DNA of 64,000 bases. It comes from Vulcanisaeta moutnovskia 768-28 (lineage in GTDB: Archaea > Thermoproteota > Thermoprotei > Thermoproteales > Thermocladiaceae). Shown here one piece after another: positions 54,689 to 63,286 of the stretch. Numbering within the stretch: position 1 is the stretch's first letter; every line of letters starts with the position of its first letter. The DNA is taken from assembly GCF_000190315.1 (NCBI RefSeq), contig NC_015151.1, positions 620,001 through 684,000 of the forward strand. The letters are read 5' to 3'. Both the position numbers and the translations under genes were made by a program. Below the pieces are notes generated by a model. That model worked only from the letters and a program-made list of their open reading frames with translations, was not told the origin of the DNA and did not search any database.

Positions 54689-55107
54689 GAATTCTCATTA
54701 CTGATCTTATTTATTATTTTTACCTTGAGTCCCTCATTATCATAATTAATATCAAGATCAATTGCACCCCTCTTCTTAAGAACCTTAATTGCATCAATTA
54801 ATAATTGTCTCTCCTGAGGCGTTACTCTAGCTAATGCGTCATTTAAATCATCAGAACTGTTAATTATATCTAAGTATTTCCTTATTAATATTGAATTTAA
54901 ATTTATTGATATTGGATCTTTTTCAAATATTAATTCATGAATTGCAGAATCTGCGATTGAGTATATATTTAGTAACACATCAGAAAGGGATACGCATTTA
55001 GTTATTATGTCATTTATTAACGATGATAATTCCGATAACTCGGGATACTTAGTCTCCAATCTACTTATCAATATCCTTAATTCGCTCATTTTTTCAATCA
55101 AGTCCAT
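54685..55107 (-). CDS. helical protein coupled to the aKMT gene, function unknown
   Basis: A 140-residue protein from ATG 55107 (MDLIEKMSELRI); an ATG at 55167 would give a hydrophobic leader that looks spurious. A minus-strand GTTTAATTTTT lies about 29 bases before 55107. The fold is largely helical, with a 'TPQERQLLIDAIKVLKK' element and a basic C-terminal end. No family recognised. Its stop overlaps the aKMT start by four bases, so the two are translationally coupled; substrate or regulator of the methyltransferase is an open guess. Confidence 0.6.
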   Translation of the reverse strand: MDLIEKMSELRILISRLETKYPELSELSSLINDIITKCVSLSDVLLNIYSIADSAIHELIFEKDPISINLNSILIRKYLDIINSSDDLNDALARVTPQERQLLIDAIKVLKKRGAIDLDINYDNEGLKVKIINKISNENS

Positions 55108-55169
55108 GTATACACCAGGGCTTAAAGCAAAAATTAAACTAACCACTAAATAATTAACGAAATACAAAA

Positions 55170-56414
55170 TTACCGTATTATCTTAACCAACCTACTCGAT
55201 ACTGATGGATGCGATGTAAAAATCCTTAACCTCCTACTCATTAATTCACTATGTAGCTCCTTCCAGGTAACCTTAATCAACGCCATTGCCAAGTCCTTCC
55301 TAGATATGAACCTCATTGCATACTTATCCGCTGAGTACTCACTCAGTTTCATAACCGAGATAATACCAAACAATTCAAGAAATAATGCCGTAATAAGTAT
55401 AGGTATTGCAGGTAAGCTCATTAATGGAATTATGTACGTTATCAACGCAATATTATCTAATTGAGCCAGCGATATTAAGAATAATGTTTTCGCTGAATCG
55501 CCATGAACTATATGACCAATTTCATGCATAACCACTGCAGTTAATTCATTACTATTTAAGCAGGAAACAAGTCTCGATGTTAAAATTACATAATTAATAC
55601 CGGGTAAGCCAATGGATGCTGCATTGCATTGATTCACATTTACCAGGTAAATACCGTAATTCTTAATTCCCGAGTTACTAATTACTGACTCAATATCTAT
55701 ATACTCCTCATAAAAGTTCTGGGGCTTTGTCCTTATATCATTAACTAATGATAATACGAATCTCCTTATTTCATTTAATGATTTACTATTCTCAATTCTG
55801 GATAAAAGCCGTAGAGCATCATTAAATTTCTGTTCCTCAAGATCCCCATATTCTAGTACGAACTTTATGATGCGCGAATTCCTCAAATCCCCATGCCTTA
55901 TCCTTAACTGAAGGATGTATGAGTATATTATTGGTATGATAAGTGGTGATAATAGTAATATTATTATTAGGTGTATTGATGGTATTATATTTATAATCCT
56001 TAAGACCGCAATGATTATTGATAGTGCTATTATTGATATTAACATAAGTCCTATTAAACCGATGGGTAATGATTGAACCCTCGGTAAATCATTAACCCTA
56101 TAAATCCTATTATTCCTTTGCAGGAGTAGTATTGTTATTTTGCGCGTGCCATCCGTACCTAAGTACCTCAGAACTAAGGCATTTAGTAGGTTCCTCATCT
56201 TACCGTTACCTTTTATCCTTACTTCATGATTAACACTTAATTCAGCGTTTCCATAGTCATCATATACTATTAATTTCGTAGTATTATCATCAATCTCCTT
56301 AGCCACATATGACGAATCAGCAACTTTTAACAGATAGTTCTCTACGTAATTAATTAGGGACTGAGGATCTTTTATTAGATCACGGATTACTTGATATATT
56401 TTTATTCCCACCAT
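55170..56414 (-). CDS. M48-family membrane metalloprotease (HtpX-like)
   Basis: A 414-residue protein with the zinc-protease motif AVVMHEIGHIVHGDS (HExxH, about residue 295) and the third ligand Glu in KLSEYSADKYAMRF. Two hydrophobic TM segments near residues 122-170 (IGLIGLMLISIIALSIIIAV and VIRLIILLLSPLIIPIIYSY-like region) and others after the motif. M48 HtpX/Ste24-type proteases cut misfolded membrane proteins or process precursors. The N-terminal 35 bases overlap the winged-helix gene upstream. Confidence 0.83.
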   Translation of the reverse strand: MVGIKIYQVIRDLIKDPQSLINYVENYLLKVADSSYVAKEIDDNTTKLIVYDDYGNAELSVNHEVRIKGNGKMRNLLNALVLRYLGTDGTRKITILLLQRNNRIYRVNDLPRVQSLPIGLIGLMLISIIALSIIIAVLRIINIIPSIHLIIILLLSPLIIPIIYSYILQLRIRHGDLRNSRIIKFVLEYGDLEEQKFNDALRLLSRIENSKSLNEIRRFVLSLVNDIRTKPQNFYEEYIDIESVISNSGIKNYGIYLVNVNQCNAASIGLPGINYVILTSRLVSCLNSNELTAVVMHEIGHIVHGDSAKTLFLISLAQLDNIALITYIIPLMSLPAIPILITALFLELFGIISVMKLSEYSADKYAMRFISRKDLAMALIKVTWKELHSELMSRRLRIFTSHPSVSSRLVKIIR

Positions 56415-56838
56415 TCGTGGCTGTCTGTGCCAGGTTTATTTTTTGGGCATTAGCTAATTCCCTTAACATATTTATACTTGTATTACCTCTCTTCGTAGAT
56501 TTATAACCATCAATGAAAGACAATATTTCGTGAACATTATTATGCTCAAGTATTAACCAGAACTCCGTATTCCTTATTATACCGTAAACCTTACCCCTCG
56601 CACTCCTCTTAATGACCTTAATGAGCCCAAGCTCCACAAGCTCCTCAAGGAAATTCCTAACTATGACTGACTCTGAGCGTGGGCTTTTCCTAGTCCATAT
56701 GGATATGTCCTGGGCAACCTTTGCAGGTCTAAAGGTTATTAATTGACCCTTGGCATTAATAACAAGGTCCTTCAGCATCTGGAGTATTAGAATTTTCACC
56801 TTCTTCGTATCTATCATTAAATTTTCCGAGGCTGTCAT
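56380..56838 (-). CDS. winged-helix-like protein coupled to the M48 protease
   Basis: A 152-residue protein. The core (ILILQMLKDLVINAKGQLIT, VAQDISIWTRKSPRSESVI, VRNFLEELVELGLIKVIKR) reads as a winged-helix domain with a basic recognition helix, followed by a Lys/Asn-rich tail. No family recognised. Its 3' end overlaps the M48 start by 35 bases, so the protein may regulate, or act with, the protease. Confidence 0.6.
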   Translation of the reverse strand: MTASENLMIDTKKVKILILQMLKDLVINAKGQLITFRPAKVAQDISIWTRKSPRSESVIVRNFLEELVELGLIKVIKRSARGKVYGIIRNTEFWLILEHNNVHEILSFIDGYKSTKRGNTSINMLRELANAQKINLAQTATNGGNKNISSNP

Positions 56839-56943
56839 TAGGGCACCAGGGTTCTCGTATATATCCGCTTAAATAAATAAATTAAGAATTAGAGACACTC
56901 TTGAAGTAAATAAACGTCAGAGTTTCATGAAATCTCTTTATAA

Positions 56944-58356
56944 TCAACTGTGTATATTATTTTTCAATTTACCATCAAGCTCTAGTATTCTTTCAATGAT
57001 TTTTTCATCAGCGTCTAGTATTCGTTCTATCTCACTAACCTTATCACGTAAATTAACGACCTCCCTCTCCAATTCCATTATTTGCTTTCTAAATATGGAA
57101 TCATCACTGGATCTCGTGCCGCTTGATGATACGGCCTTACTATCATTAATGGAATTTACCAATCTCATCGACGCTCTATCGCTATTATTACCTAGGTCCT
57201 CACTTGTTTTAGCATTTGCGATTAATTTATCATTAATGCTTAACTTATTTTCATTGCTAATCCTCTCAGTGAACCCATTATTTACTGGTACATTAATATC
57301 CTGCTGAGATTCGTTCTTTACATCATTAAACCTCCTAATAACCACATGCGAGGGCTCAATAATTGCCCTTAATGGTCTTATTTTAGTAACACCCCTATTA
57401 GTTATCACTATGGCTTCCTCCATTGATATCTCATTCATTTTATTAATTAAATCCCTGGAAAGCGTGACTTCGCCATCTAGGATTTCAGGACTTATCTTAA
57501 ACAGTACTATATTACAATGCTTAAGTATTGATGACTTTGGGACAGCATTACTAACTAGGACTGCCCTTAATCCATACTTCGCTAATTCCATTATTATATG
57601 GTCGACTATGGAATAACTAGGGCCATTTATATCCAGTAGATTCTGAGCCTCCTCAACTATTAATACGTGCTTAACACCCTTTTCTATCAAACCCATCTTC
57701 ATATAATGCATGTAAAGGGCTGCTAATATTAATGATGAAACAAGTCTCTTTTCTTCAATAATCGTTAAGTCACTAAGATCTATAACAGCATCACCCTCCA
57801 TAAGTGCATCAATGCCTACAATACCCTTACCAATATTCATAGCCGAATACTCAAGCCTCCTTAGAATAGCCGCCTTCATCTCAGCCTCCGTCCTAGTATT
57901 GACCAGGTAATTATCTATCTTATTTATTAAGTCATTAAAATTGGTATAATTCCCGTCACGAATCATTCTATATAGCATGTACATGCTTGGTTCATTAAGT
58001 CCTAAGCCAAACCCCAATATTTCAGTCAATAACTTTGGTGGTATTTTCTCAAGATCTATGGTTATTGCAGACGTCGGTAGTGTTGGTAATACACCTGTGT
58101 ATTCACCGTGCCAATCAAGTACTGTAACAACATATTTTCGACGAAGACCCTTAATCATAGCCTTAACAAGAGATGATTTACCACCTCTAGTGGGACCGAG
58201 TACACATAAATGCCTATCGAGTGGTACTTTGTAAGGTAATATAAAGCGCGTGCCTACTGTAACACTATCAGTTGAGAAATCTCTCATTAGTGATGCCACG
58301 GCTATTGATGCAGGTATGGCAATGGCACCAATGCTTAGTACGTCCATATGCATCAT
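56944..58356 (-). CDS. HerA-like (DUF87) ATPase with coiled-coil C-terminus
   Basis: A 470-residue protein from ATG 58356 or 58353; an in-frame ATG at 58431 is upstream, but a TATA box (CTTATAAATT, 58375-58384) lies about 26 bases before 58353. It has a HerA/FtsK-type P-loop CVLGPTRGGKSSLVKAM, Walker B VLIVEEAQNLL and an arginine-finger region; the last 80 residues form a coiled coil (LEREVVNLRDKVSEIERIL). HerA-like ATPases translocate DNA and work with nucleases in repair, conflict systems or conjugation; no NurA is adjacent. It lies 58 bases downstream of the XPD-like gene. Confidence 0.82.
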   Translation of the reverse strand: MMHMDVLSIGAIAIPASIAVASLMRDFSTDSVTVGTRFILPYKVPLDRHLCVLGPTRGGKSSLVKAMIKGLRRKYVVTVLDWHGEYTGVLPTLPTSAITIDLEKIPPKLLTEILGFGLGLNEPSMYMLYRMIRDGNYTNFNDLINKIDNYLVNTRTEAEMKAAILRRLEYSAMNIGKGIVGIDALMEGDAVIDLSDLTIIEEKRLVSSLILAALYMHYMKMGLIEKGVKHVLIVEEAQNLLDINGPSYSIVDHIIMELAKYGLRAVLVSNAVPKSSILKHCNIVLFKISPEILDGEVTLSRDLINKMNEISMEEAIVITNRGVTKIRPLRAIIEPSHVVIRRFNDVKNESQQDINVPVNNGFTERISNENKLSINDKLIANAKTSEDLGNNSDRASMRLVNSINDSKAVSSSGTRSSDDSIFRKQIMELEREVVNLRDKVSEIERILDADEKIIERILELDGKLKNNIHS

Positions 58357-58414
58357 AAAGAAATTCCCATTGGAATTTATAAGGCACTTAATTTCTACTT
58401 CGTTTAAACGTGCA

Positions 58415-60007
58415 TTACCATAATGATGCATTCAAGAATTGAGAAATGCCCATGGGCCTCATCCTCAATGAGAGCCATTTAGGCATATACTTTCTATAAC
58501 GATAAAACCTGCTGTCCAATAACACGGCAACCTTCCTATGCCTATCTAAATCCCTTAATAACCTACCGATTATTTGGGTGGTGGTTGATACCGCTGGAAA
58601 TAGATAGGTGGTTGCAAACCCACTAATTCCCAATCTCTTATAATAATGGGATTTTAAGAAACTCCATTGACTATATTGAGGAAGTGGAAATCCAATAATC
58701 ATAACGCCGATTAACTCCTGCTCGAGAAAGTTTATGCCTTCACCAATTGGGTTCTGGGCATACGTTATTATTAATGACTTAGTAACCCTGGCACTCTCCT
58801 TAAATGGCTCAATGACCCTTACGGCCTCAGAACCATCCCTAAGTATGAATGTTGGTATTCCCCAAACCGGCGGTGTATAATAATTAATGTATGAATTCAT
58901 GTACTCAATGCTCGGGAAGAAAACTGCTAAGCCACCTGCCGGTGGTGATGACCGAATAAACACTTTAATACTTTTATTAACAATATCTAGGTACTCCTTC
59001 AGTAACCTATTACGATGCGTAAACTCGACATCAATTACCGAAAAAACCACGAGATTCTCTTGATATTCCTTAGGTAAGGAGTCTATCGCTATGTAATACG
59101 ACGACTTGGAAAAAACGTCTATAATGTACGAGAACCTCCTACTAATGGATGCCGTTAAAAGAAGGACCTTTTGTGACTTTGTTATTAAATCATAAATAGG
59201 CTTAATTGAAAGACACCTTAATCTAATTGATTTACCATCATACGTGAATGCACAAAGATCATTACCAAAGTGAGTAAGCATCTCAATAACCCTATCGTCA
59301 AATGTCTCGGACCCCTTTAATAAATCATCAACATCAAACCTCCTTAACACCACAGTTTCTCTTTGCGGTACGTAATTCTTTATCTTATTAAATAATTTAT
59401 TGGCCAGGTCATTACCGTTTAATGCCCATTGTCGTAACTCATCAATACTAATACTAATTGACTCCTCAAGACCTGCGGCGACATTATGAAATTCATCAAT
59501 TATTGCAAGGGGTTTATTCCAATTATCAATTATATTAATTAATCTACTGTAAAGTTCAGGACTAGATAAATATGCATGTGTTGATATAACTATAGGTAAC
59601 TGGTATGCCAGGGCTTCATTCACTTCATATGGGCACAAGCCATCACTGAGTAACTCAGGGGGATTGCACGTTAGAATTGGCAATGGTACCTCAGTCTTAC
59701 TGACCCTACACCTACCACTTAATCTGTATAGGAAGCATTGCTTAGAATTATGCGCGTTAAATGGACATAGTGATTCTCTACCGAGGAAGATTGATGTTTT
59801 ATCCCTAATACCAACCTGCTTCGTGAATTCGCAAAGCTGTAATGCCTCGGCCCTAGACCTTGTTATTATGAGCACCTGGCCGTCCTCATTAATCCATTTA
59901 CTGGCTATGGTCACTGCAATTCTTGATTTACCAAAACCTGGATATGCATTTAGCAATACTATGTCCCTCTCCCTCAATAGTGAATATACGTAATCAGTAA
60001 TATCCAT
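58415..60007 (-). CDS. XPD/Rad3-like superfamily 2 helicase with a cysteine cluster
   Basis: A 530-residue XPD-related helicase. Motif I is unusual (AYPGFGKSR for APTGTGKT), motif II is IIDEFHN (normally DEAH), motif VI is QIIGRLLRD. Cysteines at about residues 81, 91, 100, 114 and 125 (LCPFN, QCFLY, GRC, LTC, LCPYE) stand where XPD keeps its four 4Fe-4S ligands; spacing differs (no Cx2C pair). Shorter than Sulfolobus XPD. Its likely role is 5'-3' DNA unwinding in repair. The window's nearest candidate partner is the HerA-like ATPase downstream. Confidence 0.8.
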   Translation of the reverse strand: MDITDYVYSLLRERDIVLLNAYPGFGKSRIAVTIASKWINEDGQVLIITRSRAEALQLCEFTKQVGIRDKTSIFLGRESLCPFNAHNSKQCFLYRLSGRCRVSKTEVPLPILTCNPPELLSDGLCPYEVNEALAYQLPIVISTHAYLSSPELYSRLINIIDNWNKPLAIIDEFHNVAAGLEESISISIDELRQWALNGNDLANKLFNKIKNYVPQRETVVLRRFDVDDLLKGSETFDDRVIEMLTHFGNDLCAFTYDGKSIRLRCLSIKPIYDLITKSQKVLLLTASISRRFSYIIDVFSKSSYYIAIDSLPKEYQENLVVFSVIDVEFTHRNRLLKEYLDIVNKSIKVFIRSSPPAGGLAVFFPSIEYMNSYINYYTPPVWGIPTFILRDGSEAVRVIEPFKESARVTKSLIITYAQNPIGEGINFLEQELIGVMIIGFPLPQYSQWSFLKSHYYKRLGISGFATTYLFPAVSTTTQIIGRLLRDLDRHRKVAVLLDSRFYRYRKYMPKWLSLRMRPMGISQFLNASLW

Positions 60008-60058
60008 TCAATAGAGAATGCTCAATTCAATTAATTAGGTACTATAAGGAGGTTTTGA

Positions 60059-60469
60059 TCATGCTGATGGTTCGTAAATCCTCGTCTTAGAACCTTCAAG
60101 GAACTTCTTCTTTATACCCTTCATACTCTCAAGGGCATTATTAATTGCATTGAGTACCTTAGAATCTGACTTAACTTCATCAAGCTCCTTACAATTATTT
60201 AATACCCTCTCGAATAAGTCATCAACCATCTTATCGGGAAGTCTCTCAAGGGCTTCCCCATAAATCTTTGGTAATTCCTCACTTATGAATTTCACAACAT
60301 CATTGATGTTCTCCCAATTATCCTCAGCCTGCCTAATAATTGATAGTATCGTTTCTAGGCTATACCTCTCATCAGCCGATAATTTAGAGTCATCTATCTC
60401 CAGATAAGCCCTATTTAGGCAATACCTAACGAACCTGTATATTAATGGGTTTATATTAAGTGTTGACAT
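60059..60469 (-). CDS. small helical protein upstream of the XPD-like helicase
   Basis: A 136-residue helical protein (YRFVRYCLNRAYLEIDD; RYSLETILSIIRQAEDNW; EELPKIYGEALERLPDKM; NALESMKGIKKKFLEG). It lies 51 bases upstream of the XPD-like gene on the same strand. No family recognised; the order of charged helices is compatible with a protein-protein module such as a helicase accessory factor. Confidence 0.6.
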   Translation of the reverse strand: MSTLNINPLIYRFVRYCLNRAYLEIDDSKLSADERYSLETILSIIRQAEDNWENINDVVKFISEELPKIYGEALERLPDKMVDDLFERVLNNCKELDEVKSDSKVLNAINNALESMKGIKKKFLEGSKTRIYEPSA

Positions 60470-60579
60470 CGAGTTGCATAATAACCGCGCTTTAAAAATC
60501 TATACCTAAACATAAATTCTGATATTAACAACTCAGTAAATTAATTTAAGGGTGCTCACTATGAATTCATGAAAGAACC

Positions 60580-61332
60580 TTGATAGATACGCATGCGCAC
60601 TTAAGTAGGTCAGATGTGTATGGCTATGCAGATGAATTGATAAGTGAGGCTCATAAGGAGGGATTACTTGGTATTATCAATGTAACAATGAGACTTAATG
60701 AAGTACGGAATGCATTAAGTCTCGTAAATAAGTATAGAGGTTTTGTCTATACTGCATTGGGATATGATTATAGTGGTTTCGATATTAAGGAGGTCCAGGA
60801 AATCATGAGAGCTATTAATGAAAAGAGGGATTTACTCGTTGGTATTGGTGAGGTTGGTTTAGACTATAGTAAGGTTAGGGATAAGGTGCTTAGGGAAATT
60901 TCACGACACATATTCACTAAGTGGGTATTATTTGCTAAGGACCTTAATCTACCACTCATTATTCATTCTAGGGATGCTGAAAATGATATTATAGAAATAC
61001 TAAGTAAGTACGGACCCGTTAAATGCGTAATGCACGCATTCAGCGGTAATAGAAACCAGGTAACTAAATTACTGGATTTAGGATGTTACTTTTCTATACC
61101 GCCAACCATAGTTAGATCGCAACAAAAAAGAGACCTGGCGACAATGGTTCCGCTTAATCGGTTACTCCTCGAAAGCGACACACCCGAGTTAGGGCCTAGG
61201 CCTGGTGAGGAATCGAGACCTATTCATATTAAGATCGTATTGGCAGAATTATCGAAAATACTTAATACTAACCTAGGGGAATTAAGTCATATAATCGTTG
61301 AGAACACATTATCATTATTTCAATTAGATTAG
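60580..61332 (+). CDS. tatD: TatD-family metal-dependent deoxyribonuclease
   Basis: A 250-residue TIM-barrel hydrolase. Signature MIDTHAHLSRSD (HxH), IGEVGLDYSK (Glu), LPLIIHSRDAENDIIEIL (His), CVMHAFSGN (His) and LLESDTPEL (Asp) give the five metal ligands. TTG 60580 is the start: the frame upstream is closed by stops for the two nearby ATGs, and a TATA-like TTAATTTAAGG (60541-60551) is some 33 bases before it. Such enzymes cut DNA 3' ends or act in RNA/DNA turnover. Confidence 0.9.
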   Translation: MIDTHAHLSRSDVYGYADELISEAHKEGLLGIINVTMRLNEVRNALSLVNKYRGFVYTALGYDYSGFDIKEVQEIMRAINEKRDLLVGIGEVGLDYSKVRDKVLREISRHIFTKWVLFAKDLNLPLIIHSRDAENDIIEILSKYGPVKCVMHAFSGNRNQVTKLLDLGCYFSIPPTIVRSQQKRDLATMVPLNRLLLESDTPELGPRPGEESRPIHIKIVLAELSKILNTNLGELSHIIVENTLSLFQLD

Positions 61333-61341
61333 AGAGAATAA

Positions 61342-61389
61342 TCAGTCCTGCGTGGTCTCTTCATTGTTCATATCTCCGGTCCTCATCAT
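61342..61389 (-). ncRNA. C/D-box guide sRNA
   Basis: Read on the minus strand: C box ATGATGA (61389-61383), 11-nt guide GGACCGGAGAT, D' ATGA (61371-61368, one change from CTGA), 3-nt spacer, C' ATGAAGA (61364-61358), 12-nt guide GACCACGCAGGA (61357-61346), D box CTGA (61345-61342). The 48-nt length, 3-nt D'-C' spacing and 11-12-nt guides are typical of archaeal 2'-O-methylation guides. The predicted target of the D guide is RNA complementary to it, methylated five bases from the D box; not identified here. A minus-strand AAATTATTTATTA box (61408-61420) lies about 26 bases upstream. Confidence 0.75.
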
Positions 61390-61460
61390 TAATCTTATTT
61401 CCTTTAGTAATAAATAATTTATTAACCCATTGATAGGTTATCTAAATCGAGGAATTTATC

Positions 61461-62003
61461 ATGAAGATTATTAATAAGATTATTGAGGAATTTAGGAACA
61501 GGGGGTTTAGGATCAAGGTTATTCATGATGATTCGATTAAGGCAGACCTTAATAAGCTCAGGGTTAGAGTTTGGATTACCCCAAGTGATTATTTCCCATG
61601 GTGGTCAAATCTACTTGATATGGTGGATGAATTAGAACTTAATGATATTAATGCATTATTTGTTGTTTCTGAGAGACCCTACGTTATAAGTGATTACGTT
61701 GTTAATAATTTATCCAGGATTCGTTATTGGTTTAATAAGGAATTGAATATAAAGGTATACGCAATAAATATTGATAGATTAGAGGAAGATTTAGAGGATG
61801 GTATTAACCTTGTAATAACAAACTTCTATAGGGAGGCCAGTAATGTGGCATTAATGGGTAGTACATGCCCTAACTGCGGCTTACCCATGACAATAATGTA
61901 CTCCTCTAGGTATTATTCACGTAGATGGAGAACATGGGTTAATGAGTATGTCGAGGTTTGCGAAAGGTGTAAAGTGGTTTCCCATAAATTAATCCTCTCA
62001 TAG
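61461..62003 (+). CDS. zinc-ribbon protein of unknown function
   Basis: A 180-residue protein. The N-terminal 110 residues read as an alpha/beta domain (IEEFRNRGFRIKVIHDD; VRVWITPSDYFPWWSNLL; ALFVVSERPYVISDYVV); the C-terminus is a treble-clef/zinc ribbon with STCPNCGLPM and VCERCKVVSH, CxxC-x(~30)-CxxC. No family recognised. A TATA-like AATTTATTAACC (about 61416-61427) lies some 39 bases upstream, overlapping the promoter side of the divergent sRNA. Confidence 0.62.
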   Translation: MKIINKIIEEFRNRGFRIKVIHDDSIKADLNKLRVRVWITPSDYFPWWSNLLDMVDELELNDINALFVVSERPYVISDYVVNNLSRIRYWFNKELNIKVYAINIDRLEEDLEDGINLVITNFYREASNVALMGSTCPNCGLPMTIMYSSRYYSRRWRTWVNEYVEVCERCKVVSHKLILS

Positions 62004-62081
62004 GCAGTAATTATACGTCGAGATTTCACTCGAAAATAATGTTTATTAATCACTAAAGAATCTACTTATGGAATAGGTTTT

Positions 62082-62567
62082 ATGCCTGGTTTACCATTTA
62101 TGCCATTAGATGCAAGATTTGCCGATGTATTGGGACTTATAGACACGCTTGCCAATGAGTTTAAGGGACAGGCCGACATATTCATGATTGCCAAGGAAAT
62201 GGAATCTGACATTGATGATTTAATGCCAGCCCTAAACGCAGCTGTTTACCTTGGTTTTGTTGAGGTTAAGGGTGGTGATGTTAAGATTACGGATGAGGGT
62301 AAGGAGTTTCTGAATGCTAAGATTAGCGATAGAAAGAAAATACTCCGACAGAAATTACTTAGCCTTGAACCATTTCATACGGCCTATAGTTTGGGATTAC
62401 GTAAACCATTCACCATCGATGACCTCATCGAGGAACTAAATGACGAGGGATACGTAGAGGCTAGGGAACCAGGTATTAGGCATCTACTCGAAATATTGCT
62501 GGCCGAATGGGGTGTATTTGCTGGAATGCTTAAGAAGAGAGGTGATGTGTATATTGCGATACCGTAG
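62082..62567 (+). CDS. stand-alone AAA-associated C-terminal domain protein (AAA_assoc_C)
   Basis: A 161-residue protein resembling the AAA-associated C-terminal domain normally fused to ABC-type ATP-binding proteins: an opening PFMPLDARFADVLGLIDTLA, then DIDDLMPALNAAVYLGFVEVKG, DVKITDEGKEFLNAK and a closing LEILLAEWGVFAGMLKKR. Here no ATPase is attached or adjacent. The fold is winged-helix-like. It could pair with an ABC-type ATPase elsewhere or act alone. Confidence 0.68.
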   Translation: MPGLPFMPLDARFADVLGLIDTLANEFKGQADIFMIAKEMESDIDDLMPALNAAVYLGFVEVKGGDVKITDEGKEFLNAKISDRKKILRQKLLSLEPFHTAYSLGLRKPFTIDDLIEELNDEGYVEAREPGIRHLLEILLAEWGVFAGMLKKRGDVYIAIP

Positions 62568-62575
62568 TATTTTTA

Positions 62576-63022
62576 TCATTTATTAACCTTAACAAAAACC
62601 ATCCCCGAGACAATAACCTCCTCAATGACGCCATCATTCAGTAATTGATTATAGACTAACCGCCAATTCTCAGAAACATTATTACTAAGCCACTCCTCAA
62701 ATTGGGGCTTTGGTATAATTCCCTGAATCTCACTCCTTATCTTATCCACAAGCCTCTGAAGATTTAGCTTGTTCCTGCCATTATTTGTATCATTATTAGA
62801 ATTATTAATTATAAGATCCTTAATGACCCTCCTCCTTATGTAGAATGTGCCATCCAACGTACTGTACATTACCTCGAAAAGCCCTGATCTACTCAATTTA
62901 TTAATCATATCAATACCAATCTTTATACTTAGTAAATTCTCTATCTCATCAATGCTAACCCATTTATCATCAACCACTCCTATTAATCTTCTTATCATAT
63001 CGTCATTTACTGCTAATGTCAT
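62576..63022 (-). CDS. winged-helix-like protein, function unknown
   Basis: A 148-residue protein with a possible winged-helix N-terminus (DDMIRRLIGVVDDKWVSIDE, then INKLSRSGLFEVMYS), an Asn-rich linker (NNSNNDTNNGRN) and a second helical domain (LVDKIRSEIQGIIPKPQFEE; WRLVYNQLLNDGVIEEV). No family recognised. A minus-strand TATA box (ATTTATATAAGC, about 63038-63049) is some 23 bases upstream of the ATG. Convergent with the AAA_assoc_C gene, 8 bases apart. Confidence 0.6.
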   Translation of the reverse strand: MTLAVNDDMIRRLIGVVDDKWVSIDEIENLLSIKIGIDMINKLSRSGLFEVMYSTLDGTFYIRRRVIKDLIINNSNNDTNNGRNKLNLQRLVDKIRSEIQGIIPKPQFEEWLSNNVSENWRLVYNQLLNDGVIEEVIVSGMVFVKVNK

Positions 63023-63191
63023 ACGAAAGGTATTGCGTGCTTATATAAATCTTAAATAATTAATTTAAAAAGGAACAATCAATGATCACCACCTTTAAGG
63101 TATGATCAATGGAGTTCTACCAATACATTCTTATTCTGATGCAGACGCATATGGTATTAACATACTTAGCAAACTAAAGGGCCACTCCTTA

Positions 63192-63220
63192 AGCATTAAA
63201 ATGCTAGCCTATTTCTAGCA
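63192..63220. repeat. two overlapping short inverted repeats
   Basis: AGCATT-aa-AATGCT (63192-63205) overlaps TGCTAG-cctatt-CTAGCA (63203-63220). Only one of the hairpins can form at a time. They lie upstream of the last, truncated gene; a possible operator or transcript-end structure. Short arms make chance a fair alternative. Confidence 0.35.
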
Positions 63221-63286
63221 CTGATATTCCTTTATCACAGGGTCCGGACTAAAAACAAAAAATCGCTTTAAAATAGGTAAATACAT

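Noticed and set aside
63061-63110. TGATCA...TGATCA pair near 63080-63105 as an operator
   Set aside because: Six-base palindromes are common in this AT-rich sequence; distance and lack of conservation evidence make it unconvincing.
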